Below, piece by piece: positions 40,790-49,770 of a stretch of DNA of 64,000 nucleotides (within the stretch, counting starts at the first letter, position 1; every line of letters starts with the position of its first letter). Origin of the DNA: Methylobacterium sp. DB0501 (GTDB taxonomy: Bacteria; Pseudomonadota; Alphaproteobacteria; Rhizobiales; Beijerinckiaceae). A model generated the notes under the pieces. The model did no database searches and was not told the origin of the DNA. It saw nothing but the letters and a program-made list of their open reading frames with translations. The stretch spans positions 156,772 through 220,771 of the forward strand of contig NZ_JAAKGV010000012.1 of NCBI RefSeq assembly GCF_011043735.1, written 5' to 3'. Both the position numbers and the translations under genes were made by a program.

Positions 40790-41617
40790 TCAGCCCCGCC
40801 GCAAGGTCGCCGTCTCCGGCAGCGGCTGGCGCTTGGCCCGCGCCACCGCCTGCAGCGGGTCGGGTCGCGGGGTCACCGCGTCGAGGATGTCGCGGCCGAG
40901 CGCCTGGGCGAGGCAGGCATAGCCCTGGTCGCCCATGTGGAAGCGGTCGGAGGAGAGCATGCCGGCGAGCAGCGTCGGGTCCTGCCGGTTCCAATCCTTC
41001 ATCAGGGCGTAGCGCGAGAAGACCGGCACCTCGGCGCCCACGGCCACTGCGGCGACGAGGCCGACGAAGCGCTCGTAGCGGGCGTGGTCGGGGATCGCCG
41101 GGTAGTATTGCTGGTCGAGGATGATGAGGTCGCTGCCGGCGGCGCGGACCAGGGCGACGCCGTGCTCGAGCCGGCGGCGGAAGGCGGCCTCGTCGCCGCC
41201 GGTGATCGCGTCGTTGGTGCCGACCTGCCAGATCACCAGGTCGGGCTTCACCGGCTGGTTCAGGGCCTCGGCGAGGCGCACCAGCGTCTGGTCGGCGGTC
41301 TCGCCGCCGATGCCGGCATTGGTCACGCCGACCGGGGTGCCGCGCCAGGCCGCGCGCAGGGATTGCTCCAGCAGATGGGGATAGGTCCGGTCCGGTCCGG
41401 AGGCGCCGATGCCCTCGGTCGAGGACGAGCCGATGGCGAGCACTCGCACCGGCTCGCGCCGGGCCACGTGGGCCTCGGTCAGGGCGAGGCTCATCCGCTC
41501 CGCCGCCGGCGGCAGCGTGGCCGGGCACGCCGCCGCGGAGAGGGCCGCAGCGAGGTGACCGGCGACGACGGCTGCCGACAGGCAGGCCAGCCGGCCCAAG
41601 CGAAACCGGAGCATCAT
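40790..41617 (-). CDS. Secreted SGNH/GDSL hydrolase
   Basis: 275 aa exported esterase/lipase-type hydrolase. The start chosen (MMLRFRLGRLACL) opens a signal peptide ending near AALSAAACPA. SGNH blocks are present: I VLAIGSSSTEG (nucleophile Ser), II TNAGIGGETAD (Gly), III VIWQVGTNDAI (Asn) and V SSDRFHMGDQGYACLA (Asp-His). Such enzymes de-esterify lipids or glycans; the substrate is not evident. The gene is monocistronic, with a hairpin after it. Confidence 0.85.
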   Translation of the reverse strand: MMLRFRLGRLACLSAAVVAGHLAAALSAAACPATLPPAAERMSLALTEAHVARREPVRVLAIGSSSTEGIGASGPDRTYPHLLEQSLRAAWRGTPVGVTNAGIGGETADQTLVRLAEALNQPVKPDLVIWQVGTNDAITGGDEAAFRRRLEHGVALVRAAGSDLIILDQQYYPAIPDHARYERFVGLVAAVAVGAEVPVFSRYALMKDWNRQDPTLLAGMLSSDRFHMGDQGYACLAQALGRDILDAVTPRPDPLQAVARAKRQPLPETATLRRG

Positions 41618-41837
41618 GGCAGTTCCCAGGAGGGGAGAGCGGACCGAATCAATCCGCATTCGCCAGGTAACATGCGCGTGACTGCCGATCCAGTCGAAAT
41701 CGAAGCTGATCCAAGTCGAACCGCGCGGCTCTGCTCGCCTGGTCAGCGAAACCGGAGAGGATCGCGGAGAACTGCGCAGGTTCGGCTCACCGGGGGTTAA
41801 GCTTGAGCATGGGTTCACGCCATCGAGGCGGCGGACC

Positions 41838-42563
41838 TCACGCCGCCTCGGCGCCGAGCTTCTCCTTGCGCGAGGCGTTGGCCTTCTGCAGCGTGCGGAC
41901 CGGATCGCCGAAATGGCGCTCCAGCTCGGCCAGAGCCGGCTCGAGCGCGCCGCGCTCGATCAGGTCGACGAGGAGCTGGTGCTCGTCGATGAGCGCCGCG
42001 TTCTCGCGGTAGCCGCCCATCAGCATCTGCAGGCACAGCCGGGTCTCGGCCTGGAGCGTGGCGAAGCTGCGGGTCAGGCGCTCGCTGCCGGCCTCGTCGA
42101 CGATGCGGCGGTGGAACTGCATGTCGAGATCGGCGACCTGCGGCCAGTCCTTGCGGCGCACCGCGGCCTTCATCTGGCGCACGATGCCGGCGAGGTCGCG
42201 CACCACTTCCGCGCGCTCCGGCGTCTCGAGGATGCGCCGCATCGCGACCAGTTCGAGGGAGCGGCGCACGAAGTAGATGTCGATGAGGTCGGTCGGTGCG
42301 AGTTCGGGAACGAACACGCCGCGATGCGGCTCGCTGCGCAGCAGGCCTTCCTGGATCAGGCGCTGCAGCGCCTCCCGCACCGGCCCGCGGCTGACCCCGA
42401 AGGTCGAGGCCAGCTCCATCTCGTTGAGCTGCGCGCCGAGCGCGTAGGTGCCGTCGAGGATCGCGGCGCGGATCTGCTCGGCGATCTGGCCGGACAGGGT
42501 GGTACGGGGCAGGCGTTTGGTCGCCGGGGCGGCCTTCGCGTTGGTGTCGTTCCGGCTCGCCAT
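41838..42563 (-). CDS. GntR-family regulator, FCD (FadR-type) domain
   Basis: 241 aa transcription factor. The N-terminal winged helix shows LSGQIAEQIRAAILDGTY, LNEMELASTFGVSRGPVREALQRLIQEGLL and GVFVPEL. The ~150-residue C-terminal helical FCD domain binds a carboxylate ligand, usually with a metal held by Asp and His residues (DLDMQFHRRIVDEAG, DEHQLLVDLIERG). ATG giving MASRNDTNAK is preferred over an upstream TTG. It lies 35 nt after the FAD oxidoreductase gene on the same strand, so it likely controls that gene; a fitting operator is at 43954-43965. Confidence 0.88.
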   Translation of the reverse strand: MASRNDTNAKAAPATKRLPRTTLSGQIAEQIRAAILDGTYALGAQLNEMELASTFGVSRGPVREALQRLIQEGLLRSEPHRGVFVPELAPTDLIDIYFVRRSLELVAMRRILETPERAEVVRDLAGIVRQMKAAVRRKDWPQVADLDMQFHRRIVDEAGSERLTRSFATLQAETRLCLQMLMGGYRENAALIDEHQLLVDLIERGALEPALAELERHFGDPVRTLQKANASRKEKLGAEAA

Positions 42564-42598
42564 CGCGCTCACGCCCCACTCGTATTCAGACAATAATC

Positions 42599-43876
42599 CT
42601 AGTGCAGGACGTCCTGCAGACGATAATACGCCCCCACGAAGGGAAGGAACCAGGGCGGGCCGAAATGCCCGGGGATGGCTTTCCAGTCCCAGCCGGCGAA
42701 GGGGTTGCGCTCGCTGCGCCCCTCCAGCACGTCGGCCATCACCTGCCCCATATGGGTCGCCATCTGGGTGCCGTGGCCGCTATAGCCCATCGAATAGTAC
42801 AGCCCGTCGCGGATGCCGGCGCGCGGCAGCCGGTCGGCGGTCATGTCGACGATGCCGCCCCAGCAATAGTCGATCCGGGCGCGGGCGAGCTCCGGAAACA
42901 CCTCGTCGAGGGCGCGGCGCAGCACCCGTCCGCTCTTCTCGTCCGAGAGCGGGTTCGAGACCGCGAACCGGGCCCGGCCGCCGAACAGCAGCCGGTCGTC
43001 CGGCGTGACCCGGAAATAGGTGCCGACATTCTTCGAGTTCGTCGCCATGCGGCGCGTCGGCATCAGCCGGTCGAGCACGTCGCGCGGCAGCGGCTCGGTC
43101 ACGATCACGAAGGAGCCGATCGGCACGATGCGGCGGCGGAACCAGCCGAGCGGCCCGACCATCGAGGCGCCGGTCGCCATCAGCACTTGGTCGGCCGTCA
43201 TCGTGCCGCGGGAGGTGGTGACCTCGTGGGCGGTGCCCTGGAGCCGGCGCAGGCGGGTGACGGGGGCGTGCTCGAACACCGCGGCGCCGCGATCCGCCGC
43301 CGCCCGGGCCAGGCCCCGGGCGAACTTGCCGACATGCATGCCGCCGCTCTTCGGATAGACGAGGCCGCCGTAGAACGCGTCCGACCCGACCTCGCTGCGG
43401 ATTTCGCGGCCGGGCACGAAGCGGGTCTCCGGGTCGGCCCGGCGCGACACCGCCTCGAAGGTGCGTTGCAGCTTGTCGACATGCTCGGGCTTCGCCGCCA
43501 GCTTGATCTTGCCGGTGCGGCGGAAGTCGCAGTCGATCTTCTCCTCGCGGACCAGCCGCTCGACGCTGTCCACCGCCGCATCGTAGGCGTGGTAGAGCGC
43601 CGCCGCCCGCTCCTCGCCGAAGCGGCCGACGATGGCGCGGTAATCCGACGCGAAGCCGTTGTTGCACTGACCGCCGTTGCGCCCCGAGGCGGCGCTGCCG
43701 ACGGCGTCCGCCTCCAGCACCGCCACCCTGGCGCCGCGCTTCGACAGGGCGAGGGCCGCCGACAAGCCGGTGAATCCGCCCCCCACCACCGCGACGTCGA
43801 ACCGCCCTTCCGCCGGGCCGGGGCTGCCGGCCGTGAAGGGCGGCGCGGTCTCGAGCCAGTAGGATGCGAGCTTCAT
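42599..43876 (-). CDS. FAD-dependent amine/amino-acid oxidoreductase (PuuB/DAO-like)
   Basis: 425 aa flavoprotein of the D-amino-acid-oxidase/gamma-glutamylputrescine-oxidase group. The N-terminal FAD motif is DVAVVGGGFTGLSAALALSKRGARVAVLEA, split by AASGRNGGQCNNGF, typical of PuuB-like enzymes. LMATGASMVGPLGWFRRRIVPIGSFV and the C-terminal YSMGYSGHGTQMATHMGQVMAD (FAD contact) agree. It probably oxidises a secondary or primary amine to imine with H2O2 or electron-carrier reduction. It is followed by its GntR regulator. Substrate is unassigned. Confidence 0.88.
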   Translation of the reverse strand: MKLASYWLETAPPFTAGSPGPAEGRFDVAVVGGGFTGLSAALALSKRGARVAVLEADAVGSAASGRNGGQCNNGFASDYRAIVGRFGEERAAALYHAYDAAVDSVERLVREEKIDCDFRRTGKIKLAAKPEHVDKLQRTFEAVSRRADPETRFVPGREIRSEVGSDAFYGGLVYPKSGGMHVGKFARGLARAAADRGAAVFEHAPVTRLRRLQGTAHEVTTSRGTMTADQVLMATGASMVGPLGWFRRRIVPIGSFVIVTEPLPRDVLDRLMPTRRMATNSKNVGTYFRVTPDDRLLFGGRARFAVSNPLSDEKSGRVLRRALDEVFPELARARIDYCWGGIVDMTADRLPRAGIRDGLYYSMGYSGHGTQMATHMGQVMADVLEGRSERNPFAGWDWKAIPGHFGPPWFLPFVGAYYRLQDVLH

Positions 43877-43953
43877 CGGTGACGACCCGTGACGGATGGG
43901 GAAGGCCCACGGGACTCCCCGCGGCGTTGAGCCATCATCATTCTTATCGTAGG

Positions 43954-43965
43954 ATTGTCAACAAT
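43954..43965. promoter_or_regulatory. Candidate GntR/FCD operator
   Basis: attgtcaacaat has perfect 5-nt inverted arms around a CA centre and fits the TnGT-N-ACnA pattern of FadR-type operators. It is 78 nt upstream of the FAD oxidoreductase start, in an unusually AT-rich patch. A half-site-like ttgtctgaa lies in the gap before the regulator gene. Confidence 0.45.
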
Positions 43966-44111
43966 TATGCGGGTGAGGGATCGGCGGGGCTCCCGTTCAT
44001 CCCGAGCGCCGGGCTGACCGGGGAAAAGGAGAGGGCGTCTCCCTTTCCCACGCGGGAAGGAGATCCAGCGCGTCCTTCGGAAGTCGATTCGGCGCCGAAC
44101 GCTGCGGTCCT

Positions 44112-44429
44112 CTACCCGCGCTCCTCGTCCGGGATCTCCATGTCGAGCAACGCCGCACTCAACCCCTTGCCGTGGGCATCGAGCGCCAGCGACCGGGTGA
44201 CCCCGCCGCCGAGGGCGTCCGTCAGCACGAAGTTGAGGGCGCCGAGGCGGGGCAGGGCGTAGCGGGTCACCGTGCCGGCGCAGATCCCGGCGAAATGGGC
44301 CCGCACCCGCTCGGCGGTAACGTGCCGTTCGAGGCGCGGGTAATCGGCCGGGTCGCGGGCGATCAGGGAGATGTTGGCGGTGTTGCCCTTGTCGCCGGTG
44401 CGGGAATGGGCGAGCGTGCGCAGCTTCAT
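44112..44429 (-). CDS. AtuA-like C-terminal (ferredoxin-fold) protein
   Basis: 105 aa protein matching the domain that often forms the C terminus of AtuA-type proteins: MKLRTLAHSRTGDKGNTANISLIA, YALPRLGALNFVLTDALGGGVTRSLALDAHGKGLSAALLDMEIP is its hallmark, read here in two parts. A GGGAGG site 6 nt before the ATG fixes the start, which is 11 nt after the AtuA gene stop. The AtuA role is known from acyclic terpene utilisation in Pseudomonas, but the reaction of this family is not settled. It presumably forms a complex with the large partner upstream. Confidence 0.85.
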   Translation of the reverse strand: MKLRTLAHSRTGDKGNTANISLIARDPADYPRLERHVTAERVRAHFAGICAGTVTRYALPRLGALNFVLTDALGGGVTRSLALDAHGKGLSAALLDMEIPDEERG

Positions 44430-44440
44430 CGGATCCTCCC

Positions 44441-45778
44441 TCACGCCTCGAACATCCGCACGCTCGGCCGGGCGAGCGCCGCCGGCACCAGCACCGAGAG
44501 CACGCCGACGACCTCGCGGGCCGATTTCCAGGCGCCGCCGCCCCCGGCCGGGCCGTTGGTGTAGAGCGTCTCGACCTCGTTGCCGATCCGCGTCGCCTCA
44601 CCGAGGCTGTCGCAGCGCCCGGCGACGCGGATGCGGACCTCGTAGGGCTCCGCCGAGCCGGCGAGGCTTGGGCCGTGGAGCGAATCGACGCCGATCAGGT
44701 CGAAGCGCAGCTCGCTCGCCCGTACGCCGGTGAGCGTCAAGCGCTCGCGCACGATGTCGAGGGCGAGCCGCCCGCGGCCCAAGGCTCCCGGCCCGGCATA
44801 GGAGATCTGGCCCTCGCCGATATAGGAATCGATCAGCCCGACCGAGACCTTGAGGAGGCCGGTCGCCGGCGCGCCGCGGCCCCCCGTCACCCGCACCCGG
44901 TCGGGGCCGAGAGCCTCCATGGTCACGTGGGAGAAATCCGCCACCACGTCGGGCTGCAGGTAGCGGGCGGGGTCGTGCACCTCGTAGAGCAATTGCTCCT
45001 TGCAGGTGGCGAGCGTCACCGCCCCGCCCGAGCCCGGCACCTTGGTGATCTCGATCTCGCCGTCCTCGGTCACGATGCCGATGGGAAAGCCCAGGCGGGC
45101 GAGGCCGGCCACGTCCTTCACCCCGGGATCGGCGAAGTAGCCGCCGGTGACCTGGCCGGCGCATTCGAGGAGATGCCCGGCGAGCGTGCCGCGGCCGAGC
45201 CGGTCCCAATCGTCCAACGCCCAGCCGAAGGCGTGGATGAGGGGGGCGAGGAACAGGGCCGGGTCGCCGACCCGGCCGGTGATCACGACGTCGGCGCCTT
45301 GGGCCAGCGCCTCGGCGATGGGACCTGCGCCGAGATAGGCGTTCGCCGAGATCACCCGGTTGCCGAGGTCGCGCACCCGCCCGCCGGTCTCGAGGATCGC
45401 GTCGTCTCCGGCCTCGACCGCCGCCAGCACGTCGTCGCCGATCACCGCAGCGACCTTGAGGCCGGAAAGCCCCATGTCGCGGGCGATCGCCCGGGTCTTC
45501 TCGGCCGCCGCCAGCGGGTTGGCGGCGCCCATGTTGGTGACCACGCGGGTGCCGTTCCGCCGGCACGGGGCCAGCACCGCCCGCATCCGGGCCTCCAGCA
45601 GCGGGTCGTAGCCGGCGGCCGGATCGCGCAGGCGGGCCTGCTGGGCGAGCGCGATGGTGCGCTCGGCCAGGCACTCGAAGACCAGGTAGTCGAGGGCGCC
45701 GTGCTCGGCGAGCTCGATGGCGGGCTCGATCCGGTCGCCGGCATAGCCGGCCCCGGCGCCCAGGCGGATGGTTCTCAT
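44441..45778 (-). CDS. AtuA/DUF1446-family protein
   Basis: 445 aa cytosolic protein of the AtuA (DUF1446) family. Landmarks: IRLGAGAGYAGDRIEPAIELAE at the N terminus, DYLVFECLAERTIALAQ, VTNMGAANPLAAAE, VVITGRVGDPALFLAPLIHAFGW, LLECAGQVTGGYFADPG and GVKDVAGLARLGFPIG. The usual extra C-terminal domain is encoded separately by the next gene. An AAGGAG site 7 nt before the ATG supports the start. It follows a CitMHS carrier gene, suggesting action on an imported di- or tricarboxylate-like acid; the reaction is unknown. Confidence 0.87.
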   Translation of the reverse strand: MRTIRLGAGAGYAGDRIEPAIELAEHGALDYLVFECLAERTIALAQQARLRDPAAGYDPLLEARMRAVLAPCRRNGTRVVTNMGAANPLAAAEKTRAIARDMGLSGLKVAAVIGDDVLAAVEAGDDAILETGGRVRDLGNRVISANAYLGAGPIAEALAQGADVVITGRVGDPALFLAPLIHAFGWALDDWDRLGRGTLAGHLLECAGQVTGGYFADPGVKDVAGLARLGFPIGIVTEDGEIEITKVPGSGGAVTLATCKEQLLYEVHDPARYLQPDVVADFSHVTMEALGPDRVRVTGGRGAPATGLLKVSVGLIDSYIGEGQISYAGPGALGRGRLALDIVRERLTLTGVRASELRFDLIGVDSLHGPSLAGSAEPYEVRIRVAGRCDSLGEATRIGNEVETLYTNGPAGGGGAWKSAREVVGVLSVLVPAALARPSVRMFEA

Positions 45779-45793
45779 GACTTGTCTCCTTGT

Positions 45794-45814
45794 GCCTTCG
45801 CCTCCGGCGAAGGC
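45794..45814 (-). terminator. Intercistronic hairpin between CitMHS and AtuA genes
   Basis: Perfect 9-bp stem gccttcgcc/ggcgaaggc with a 3-nt loop, 16 nt upstream of the AtuA ATG. Without a T-run it may act in mRNA processing rather than termination. Confidence 0.4.
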
Positions 45815-45818
45815 GCCC

Positions 45819-45844
45819 GGCGCATGGGCCCGGCGCATGGGCCC
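45819..45844. repeat. 13-nt perfect tandem duplication
   Basis: ggcgcatgggccc occurs twice head to tail in the 110-nt gap between the CitMHS and AtuA genes. Confidence 0.7.
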
Positions 45845-45888
45845 GGACGCCCGTTCGGGCCGAACCGCACCCTGCGGGGGCTGCGGGA

Positions 45889-47199
45889 TCACAGCGGGAA
45901 GACCCCGAAGGCGACGGCCGCGAAGGTCATCACCACGGAGGCCGCGAGCAGGAACGGGAAGGTGAATTTCTGGTGGTCGGCGAGGTCGATGCCGCAGAGG
46001 CCGCAGACCAGGAAGGTCGCCGGCGTCAGCGGGCTGACCGGGAAGCCGGTGGTCATCTGGCCGAGCAGCGCCCCTTGCGCCACCTGCAAGGGCGGCACGC
46101 CGAGCTGGTGGGCGACCTCGGCCACCACCGGCAGCACGCCGAAATAGAACGAGTCCGGATCGAACAGCATGCTGAGCGGCATCGAGACGAGGCCGAGCGC
46201 GAACGGGATGTGCGGGGCGAGGCTCGGCGGCACGAAGGCCACGGCGCCCTGCGCCATCGCCTTGAGCATGCCGGTGCCCTGCATGATGCCGGTGAACACG
46301 CCCGCTGCGAGCAGGATCGACGCCATCAGGATCGCCGCCTTGGCGTGGGCGTCGATGCGCTGGCGCTGCGCGTCGACGCCAGGATAGTTGACGATCAGCG
46401 CCAGAGCCGTGCCGAGCATGAACATCAGCGCCGGCGGGATCTTTTCCGCCATCAGCACCATCGTGCCGAGCACCGCGAGGGTGAGGACGAGGTTCGGCCA
46501 GAACCGGTCGGGGCGGCGCAAGGACCTTTCCGCCTCGGTCAATGCCCGCGCCCCGGCCGCGAGCGCCTCGGCCGTCCCGGCCCCCGCGCGCTTCAGCCGG
46601 CGCTCCTCGCGCAGGCCCAGCCAGTACGAGACGGCGAAGATGAAGGCGAGCCCGACCGCCTGGACCGGCACCAGCGGCGCGAAGATGTCGGGGATCGGCA
46701 GCTTCAGCGCGGCGGAGGCCCGGATCATCGGCCCGGTCCAGGGCAGGAAGTTCACGCCCGCCGCCAGCGAGGCCGCGCAGGCGAGGATGCGCCGGTCGAT
46801 CCCGACCCGGTCGTAGAGCGGCAGCATCGCCGGAATGGTGATGAGGAAGGTCACCGCCCCCGAGCCGTCGAGATGGATCAGGAGCGCCAGCAGCGTCGTT
46901 CCGGGGACAATCCGGCTCGGCCGCGTGCCGACGGTGGCGAGGATCCGGTCGATGATCGGGTCGAGCAAGCCGGCATCGCTGACGATCCCGAAGAACAGGA
47001 TCGCGAACACGAACATGCCGACGACCGGCGCCAGGCTCTGGAGGCCGGCGAGCACGAACTTGCCGGTATCGAGCCCGAACCCGCCGACGAGCGCGGCGGC
47101 GACCGGGATCACGATCAGCGCCACCAGGGGCGAGAGGCGTTTGGTCAGGATACAGGCGAGCAGCAGCGCGATGGTGCACAGGCCGAGCAGGGCCAGCAT
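45889..47199 (-). CDS. CitMHS-family organic acid transporter
   Basis: 436 aa inner-membrane carrier with about 11-12 spans, of the CitMHS family that imports metal-citrate complexes or related acids with protons. LALLGLCTIALLLACILTKRLSPLVALI is split at the first span; IHLDGSGAVTFLITIPAMLPLYDRVGI, NFLPWTGPMIRAS and SMLFDPDSFYFGVLPVVAE are the conserved family blocks. A GGGAGGAAG ribosome site precedes the ATG. It heads an operon with the AtuA pair and is divergent from a LysR regulator. Confidence 0.92.
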   Translation of the reverse strand: MLALLGLCTIALLLACILTKRLSPLVALIVIPVAAALVGGFGLDTGKFVLAGLQSLAPVVGMFVFAILFFGIVSDAGLLDPIIDRILATVGTRPSRIVPGTTLLALLIHLDGSGAVTFLITIPAMLPLYDRVGIDRRILACAASLAAGVNFLPWTGPMIRASAALKLPIPDIFAPLVPVQAVGLAFIFAVSYWLGLREERRLKRAGAGTAEALAAGARALTEAERSLRRPDRFWPNLVLTLAVLGTMVLMAEKIPPALMFMLGTALALIVNYPGVDAQRQRIDAHAKAAILMASILLAAGVFTGIMQGTGMLKAMAQGAVAFVPPSLAPHIPFALGLVSMPLSMLFDPDSFYFGVLPVVAEVAHQLGVPPLQVAQGALLGQMTTGFPVSPLTPATFLVCGLCGIDLADHQKFTFPFLLAASVVMTFAAVAFGVFPL

Positions 47200-47306
47200 C
47201 GCTTCCTCCCAGGGTTGCCGGCGCTCGGGATGGTGGCGCCGTTGATGACCCCGAAATCACAACCCGGGGCCGGCGATCCGGCAATTGAAAAGATCCGATC
47301 GCCAGA

Positions 47307-47321
47307 ATAGCGTTTCGTTAT
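47307..47321. promoter_or_regulatory. Candidate LysR-type box
   Basis: atagcgtttcgttat is a near-palindrome with the T-N11-A spacing of LysR-type binding sites, in the CitMHS/LysR divergent gap. It overlaps the regulator's ATG, which is unusual and lowers confidence, though it would allow autorepression. Confidence 0.3.
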
Positions 47322-48237
47322 GGATCTCAACCTTCGCCAGGTCCGCGCCTTCGTGTCGGTGGCGCATCTGCGCAGCTTCACCCGGGCGGCGGCGCTCCTG
47401 AACCTGTCGCAGCCGGCCCTCACCGTGCAGATCCGCCGGCTGGAGGAGGCGCTGGCGGTGCGTCTCCTCGACCGCAACAGCCGCAGCGTCGAGCCGACCC
47501 GGGTCGGGCGCGAGCTGCTGCCGGTGTTCCAGCGCGTGCTGCGCGAGCTCGACAGCGTCGTCGTCGACACCCGCGACCTCGCGGCGCGCCGCCACGGCAC
47601 GGTGCGGATCGCGGCCCTGCCCTCGGTGGCGGCGGGGCTGCTGCCGGACGCCGTCGCGGCGTTCCGGGCAGCGCATCCGCGCATGGGCTTCGTCGTCAAG
47701 GACGTCATCGCCGAGCGGGTGCTGGCGCTGGTGCGAAGCGAGGAGGTCGATCTCGGCGTCACCGGGGGCGCGGTGCGCGATCCCGACGTCACGGTGCTGG
47801 CCCGCGCGGCGGATGCCCTGCACGTGGTCTATCCGGACGGGCATCCGATCGGGGCCGCGGACGTCGTGACGCTGGAGGCGCTGGCCGAGCACCCGCTGGT
47901 GCTGATGGATGCCGAGACCAGCGTGCGCGCGGTGGTCGACGCCGCCTTCGTCGCCGCCGGCCGGCTGCCGGTGACGGCCTGCGAGGCGACATACATGATG
48001 ACCGCGATCGGCATGGTGCGGGCCGGGCTCGGCCTCACCATCCTGCCGGGCTCCGCCCGCGAGATCCGGGCCGAGCCGGAGCTGCGCTCCCGCCCGATCG
48101 CCGAGGCGAGTTTTTCGCGGCCGGTCTGCCTGATCGCCAAGGCGGGGCGCACCCTGCCGGCGGCAGCGGAGGATTTCCTGGGGGAGCTGTTGCCGGCATT
48201 GGCGGCGGAGTTCTCGACGGACGGGGTGACGCCGTGA
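47320..48237 (+). CDS. LysR-family transcriptional regulator
   Basis: 305 aa regulator. The N-terminal helix-turn-helix is MDLNLRQVRAFVSVAHLRSFTRAAALLNLSQPALT followed by IRRLEEALAVRLLDR, shown here as two segments; residues ~92-300 are the periplasmic-binding-like effector domain (RIAALPSVAAGLLPDAVAAFRAAHP, and GMVRAGLGLTILPGSA). It is divergent from the CitMHS-AtuA operon with a 120-nt gap, the classic arrangement for control of that operon by its substrate or a product. Confidence 0.93.
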   Translation: MDLNLRQVRAFVSVAHLRSFTRAAALLNLSQPALTVQIRRLEEALAVRLLDRNSRSVEPTRVGRELLPVFQRVLRELDSVVVDTRDLAARRHGTVRIAALPSVAAGLLPDAVAAFRAAHPRMGFVVKDVIAERVLALVRSEEVDLGVTGGAVRDPDVTVLARAADALHVVYPDGHPIGAADVVTLEALAEHPLVLMDAETSVRAVVDAAFVAAGRLPVTACEATYMMTAIGMVRAGLGLTILPGSAREIRAEPELRSRPIAEASFSRPVCLIAKAGRTLPAAAEDFLGELLPALAAEFSTDGVTP

Positions 48238-48251
48238 GCCCGCCCGGCGCT

Positions 48252-48299
48252 TCCGCCACCCTCCGCCACCTCCCGGGTTCCGCTGCGCGGCCCCGGACC
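48252..48299 (+). repeat. REP-like repeat, copy B
   Basis: cttccgccaccctccgccac then ctcccgggttccgctgcg and cggccccgga match copy A at 57023 over nearly 50 nt with a handful of differences. It begins 15 nt after the LysR stop, in a convergent gap. Confidence 0.6.
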
Positions 48300-48377
48300 G
48301 ACGATGGAGGGTGTCAGCCGCGCGCGGACCGGTCTTGAAGCGCCGTGCCGATGTCGGCTGCGTGGTGCGTCGGCCGC

Positions 48378-49523
48378 TTACGCCGCCCGCCCTTGCAGCG
48401 AGACGCGGAACAGCTCACGGAACTCCTCGGCCCCGACCGGCCGCCCGTTGGTCGCCGTCGAGTGGTCCTCGACCGCCCGCGGCACCAGCGCCTCGCACTC
48501 GGCCTCGGTCACCCCCATGGCGGCGAGATCGGTCGGAAGATCGAGGTCGCGGTTCAGCGCCTCGATCGCCGCGGCGAGGTCGGCGCCCTCCGGCAGGCCC
48601 ATCGCCTGGCGCAACGCCCCGTACTTCGCCTCGCAGGACGGGGCGTTGAAGCGCAGCAGGTGGGGCAGGATCACGGCGTTGAGGGTGCCGTGATGCAGCC
48701 GCTTCGCCTTGAGGCCCCCGAGCGCGTGCGACATCGAGTGGACCGCCCCCAGGCCCTTCTGGAAGGTCATGCCGCCTTCGAGCGCCGCCATCATCATGTC
48801 CTCGCGGGCGTCGAGGTCGCTGCCGTCGCGGACCGCGCGGAGGAGCGAGCGCGTGGCGCGGGCGAGCCCGTCGAGGGCGATCGCCTCGGCCGGCGGGTTG
48901 TGGCGGGGGCTCAGATAGGTCTCGATGCAGTGGGTCAGCGCGTCCATGCCGGTGGCGGCGGTGAGGCCGGGGGGCAGGCCGAGCGTCAGCTCGGGGTCGC
49001 AGACCGCCACGTTCGGGATCAGGTGGGGCGAGATGAAGCCGAGCTTGCGCCCGTCCGCCAGCGTGATGAGCGCCGCCCGGCCGACCTCGCTGCCGGTGCC
49101 CGCGGTGGTCGGCACGGCGATCACCGGGGGCTGGTCGGCGCGGATGCGCGGGATGCCGCCGAGGATGGCGGCGTAGGTCGCCAGCGGCTCGTCGTGGGTG
49201 GCGAGCAGGGCCACGCCCTTGGCGAGGTCGAGGGGCGAGCCGCCGCCGACTGCGATCACCGAATCGCACCCTTCCGCCCGGAAGCGGTCGCGCGCCTCGA
49301 TCGTCGCCTCCTCGGTCGGGTTCTCGGGCGTGCCGTCGAAGACCGGGGTCGAGGCGGGCAGGCCGGCGGCGTCGAGGACGCGGGCGATCAGGCCGGCCGC
49401 CACGACGCCGCGATCGGTGACGATCATCGGCCGGCGGGCGCCGAGGAGCGCCAGTTCCTCGCCGATCAGCCGGACGGCGCCGCGCTCGAACTGGATCCGG
49501 GTGAGATAGGTGATGAGGCTCAT
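48378..49523 (-). CDS. Iron-containing alcohol dehydrogenase
   Basis: 381 aa group III NAD(P)-dependent alcohol dehydrogenase. The nucleotide-binding part shows VIAVGGGSPLDLAKGVALL and PTTAGTGSEVGRAALIT; metal ligands are in VAVCDPELT, GMDALTHCIETYLS, GAVHSMSHALGG and LHHGTLNAVILPHLL. Such enzymes oxidise small or functionalised alcohols such as 4-hydroxybutyrate or lactaldehyde; the substrate is not readable. It is on the same strand as the upstream racemase-like gene but 247 nt away, so co-transcription is uncertain. Confidence 0.92.
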   Translation of the reverse strand: MSLITYLTRIQFERGAVRLIGEELALLGARRPMIVTDRGVVAAGLIARVLDAAGLPASTPVFDGTPENPTEEATIEARDRFRAEGCDSVIAVGGGSPLDLAKGVALLATHDEPLATYAAILGGIPRIRADQPPVIAVPTTAGTGSEVGRAALITLADGRKLGFISPHLIPNVAVCDPELTLGLPPGLTAATGMDALTHCIETYLSPRHNPPAEAIALDGLARATRSLLRAVRDGSDLDAREDMMMAALEGGMTFQKGLGAVHSMSHALGGLKAKRLHHGTLNAVILPHLLRFNAPSCEAKYGALRQAMGLPEGADLAAAIEALNRDLDLPTDLAAMGVTEAECEALVPRAVEDHSTATNGRPVGAEEFRELFRVSLQGRAA

Positions 49524-49770
49524 GGGGCGCTGCCTGATGAGAGGGGGGCCGGCGCGGGCGCGCGGGCAGGCCGCCGGCGCCGCAGCTCCGGTCCCGCTCC
49601 TCCCGCACGCCCCGTCCGGGCCTGCGTCACCCTAAGCAGACTTGCGTGGGCAGGCCAACGCTCCGTCCGCTTAGACCCTTGTGCTGTCGCAGATTTTCGT
49701 CGCACAACCGGTAACCGCTCTTGCGAAATCCGCTGAGCGCGGCCCCGAGGCGATCGGCATCGCGGGAGCG

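Noticed and set aside
44441..47284. Single 947-codon frame spanning AtuA and the CitMHS region
   Set aside because: Only the last 445 codons are AtuA; the first half is out of frame with the CitMHS gene it overlaps, and AtuA has its own ribosome site and start.
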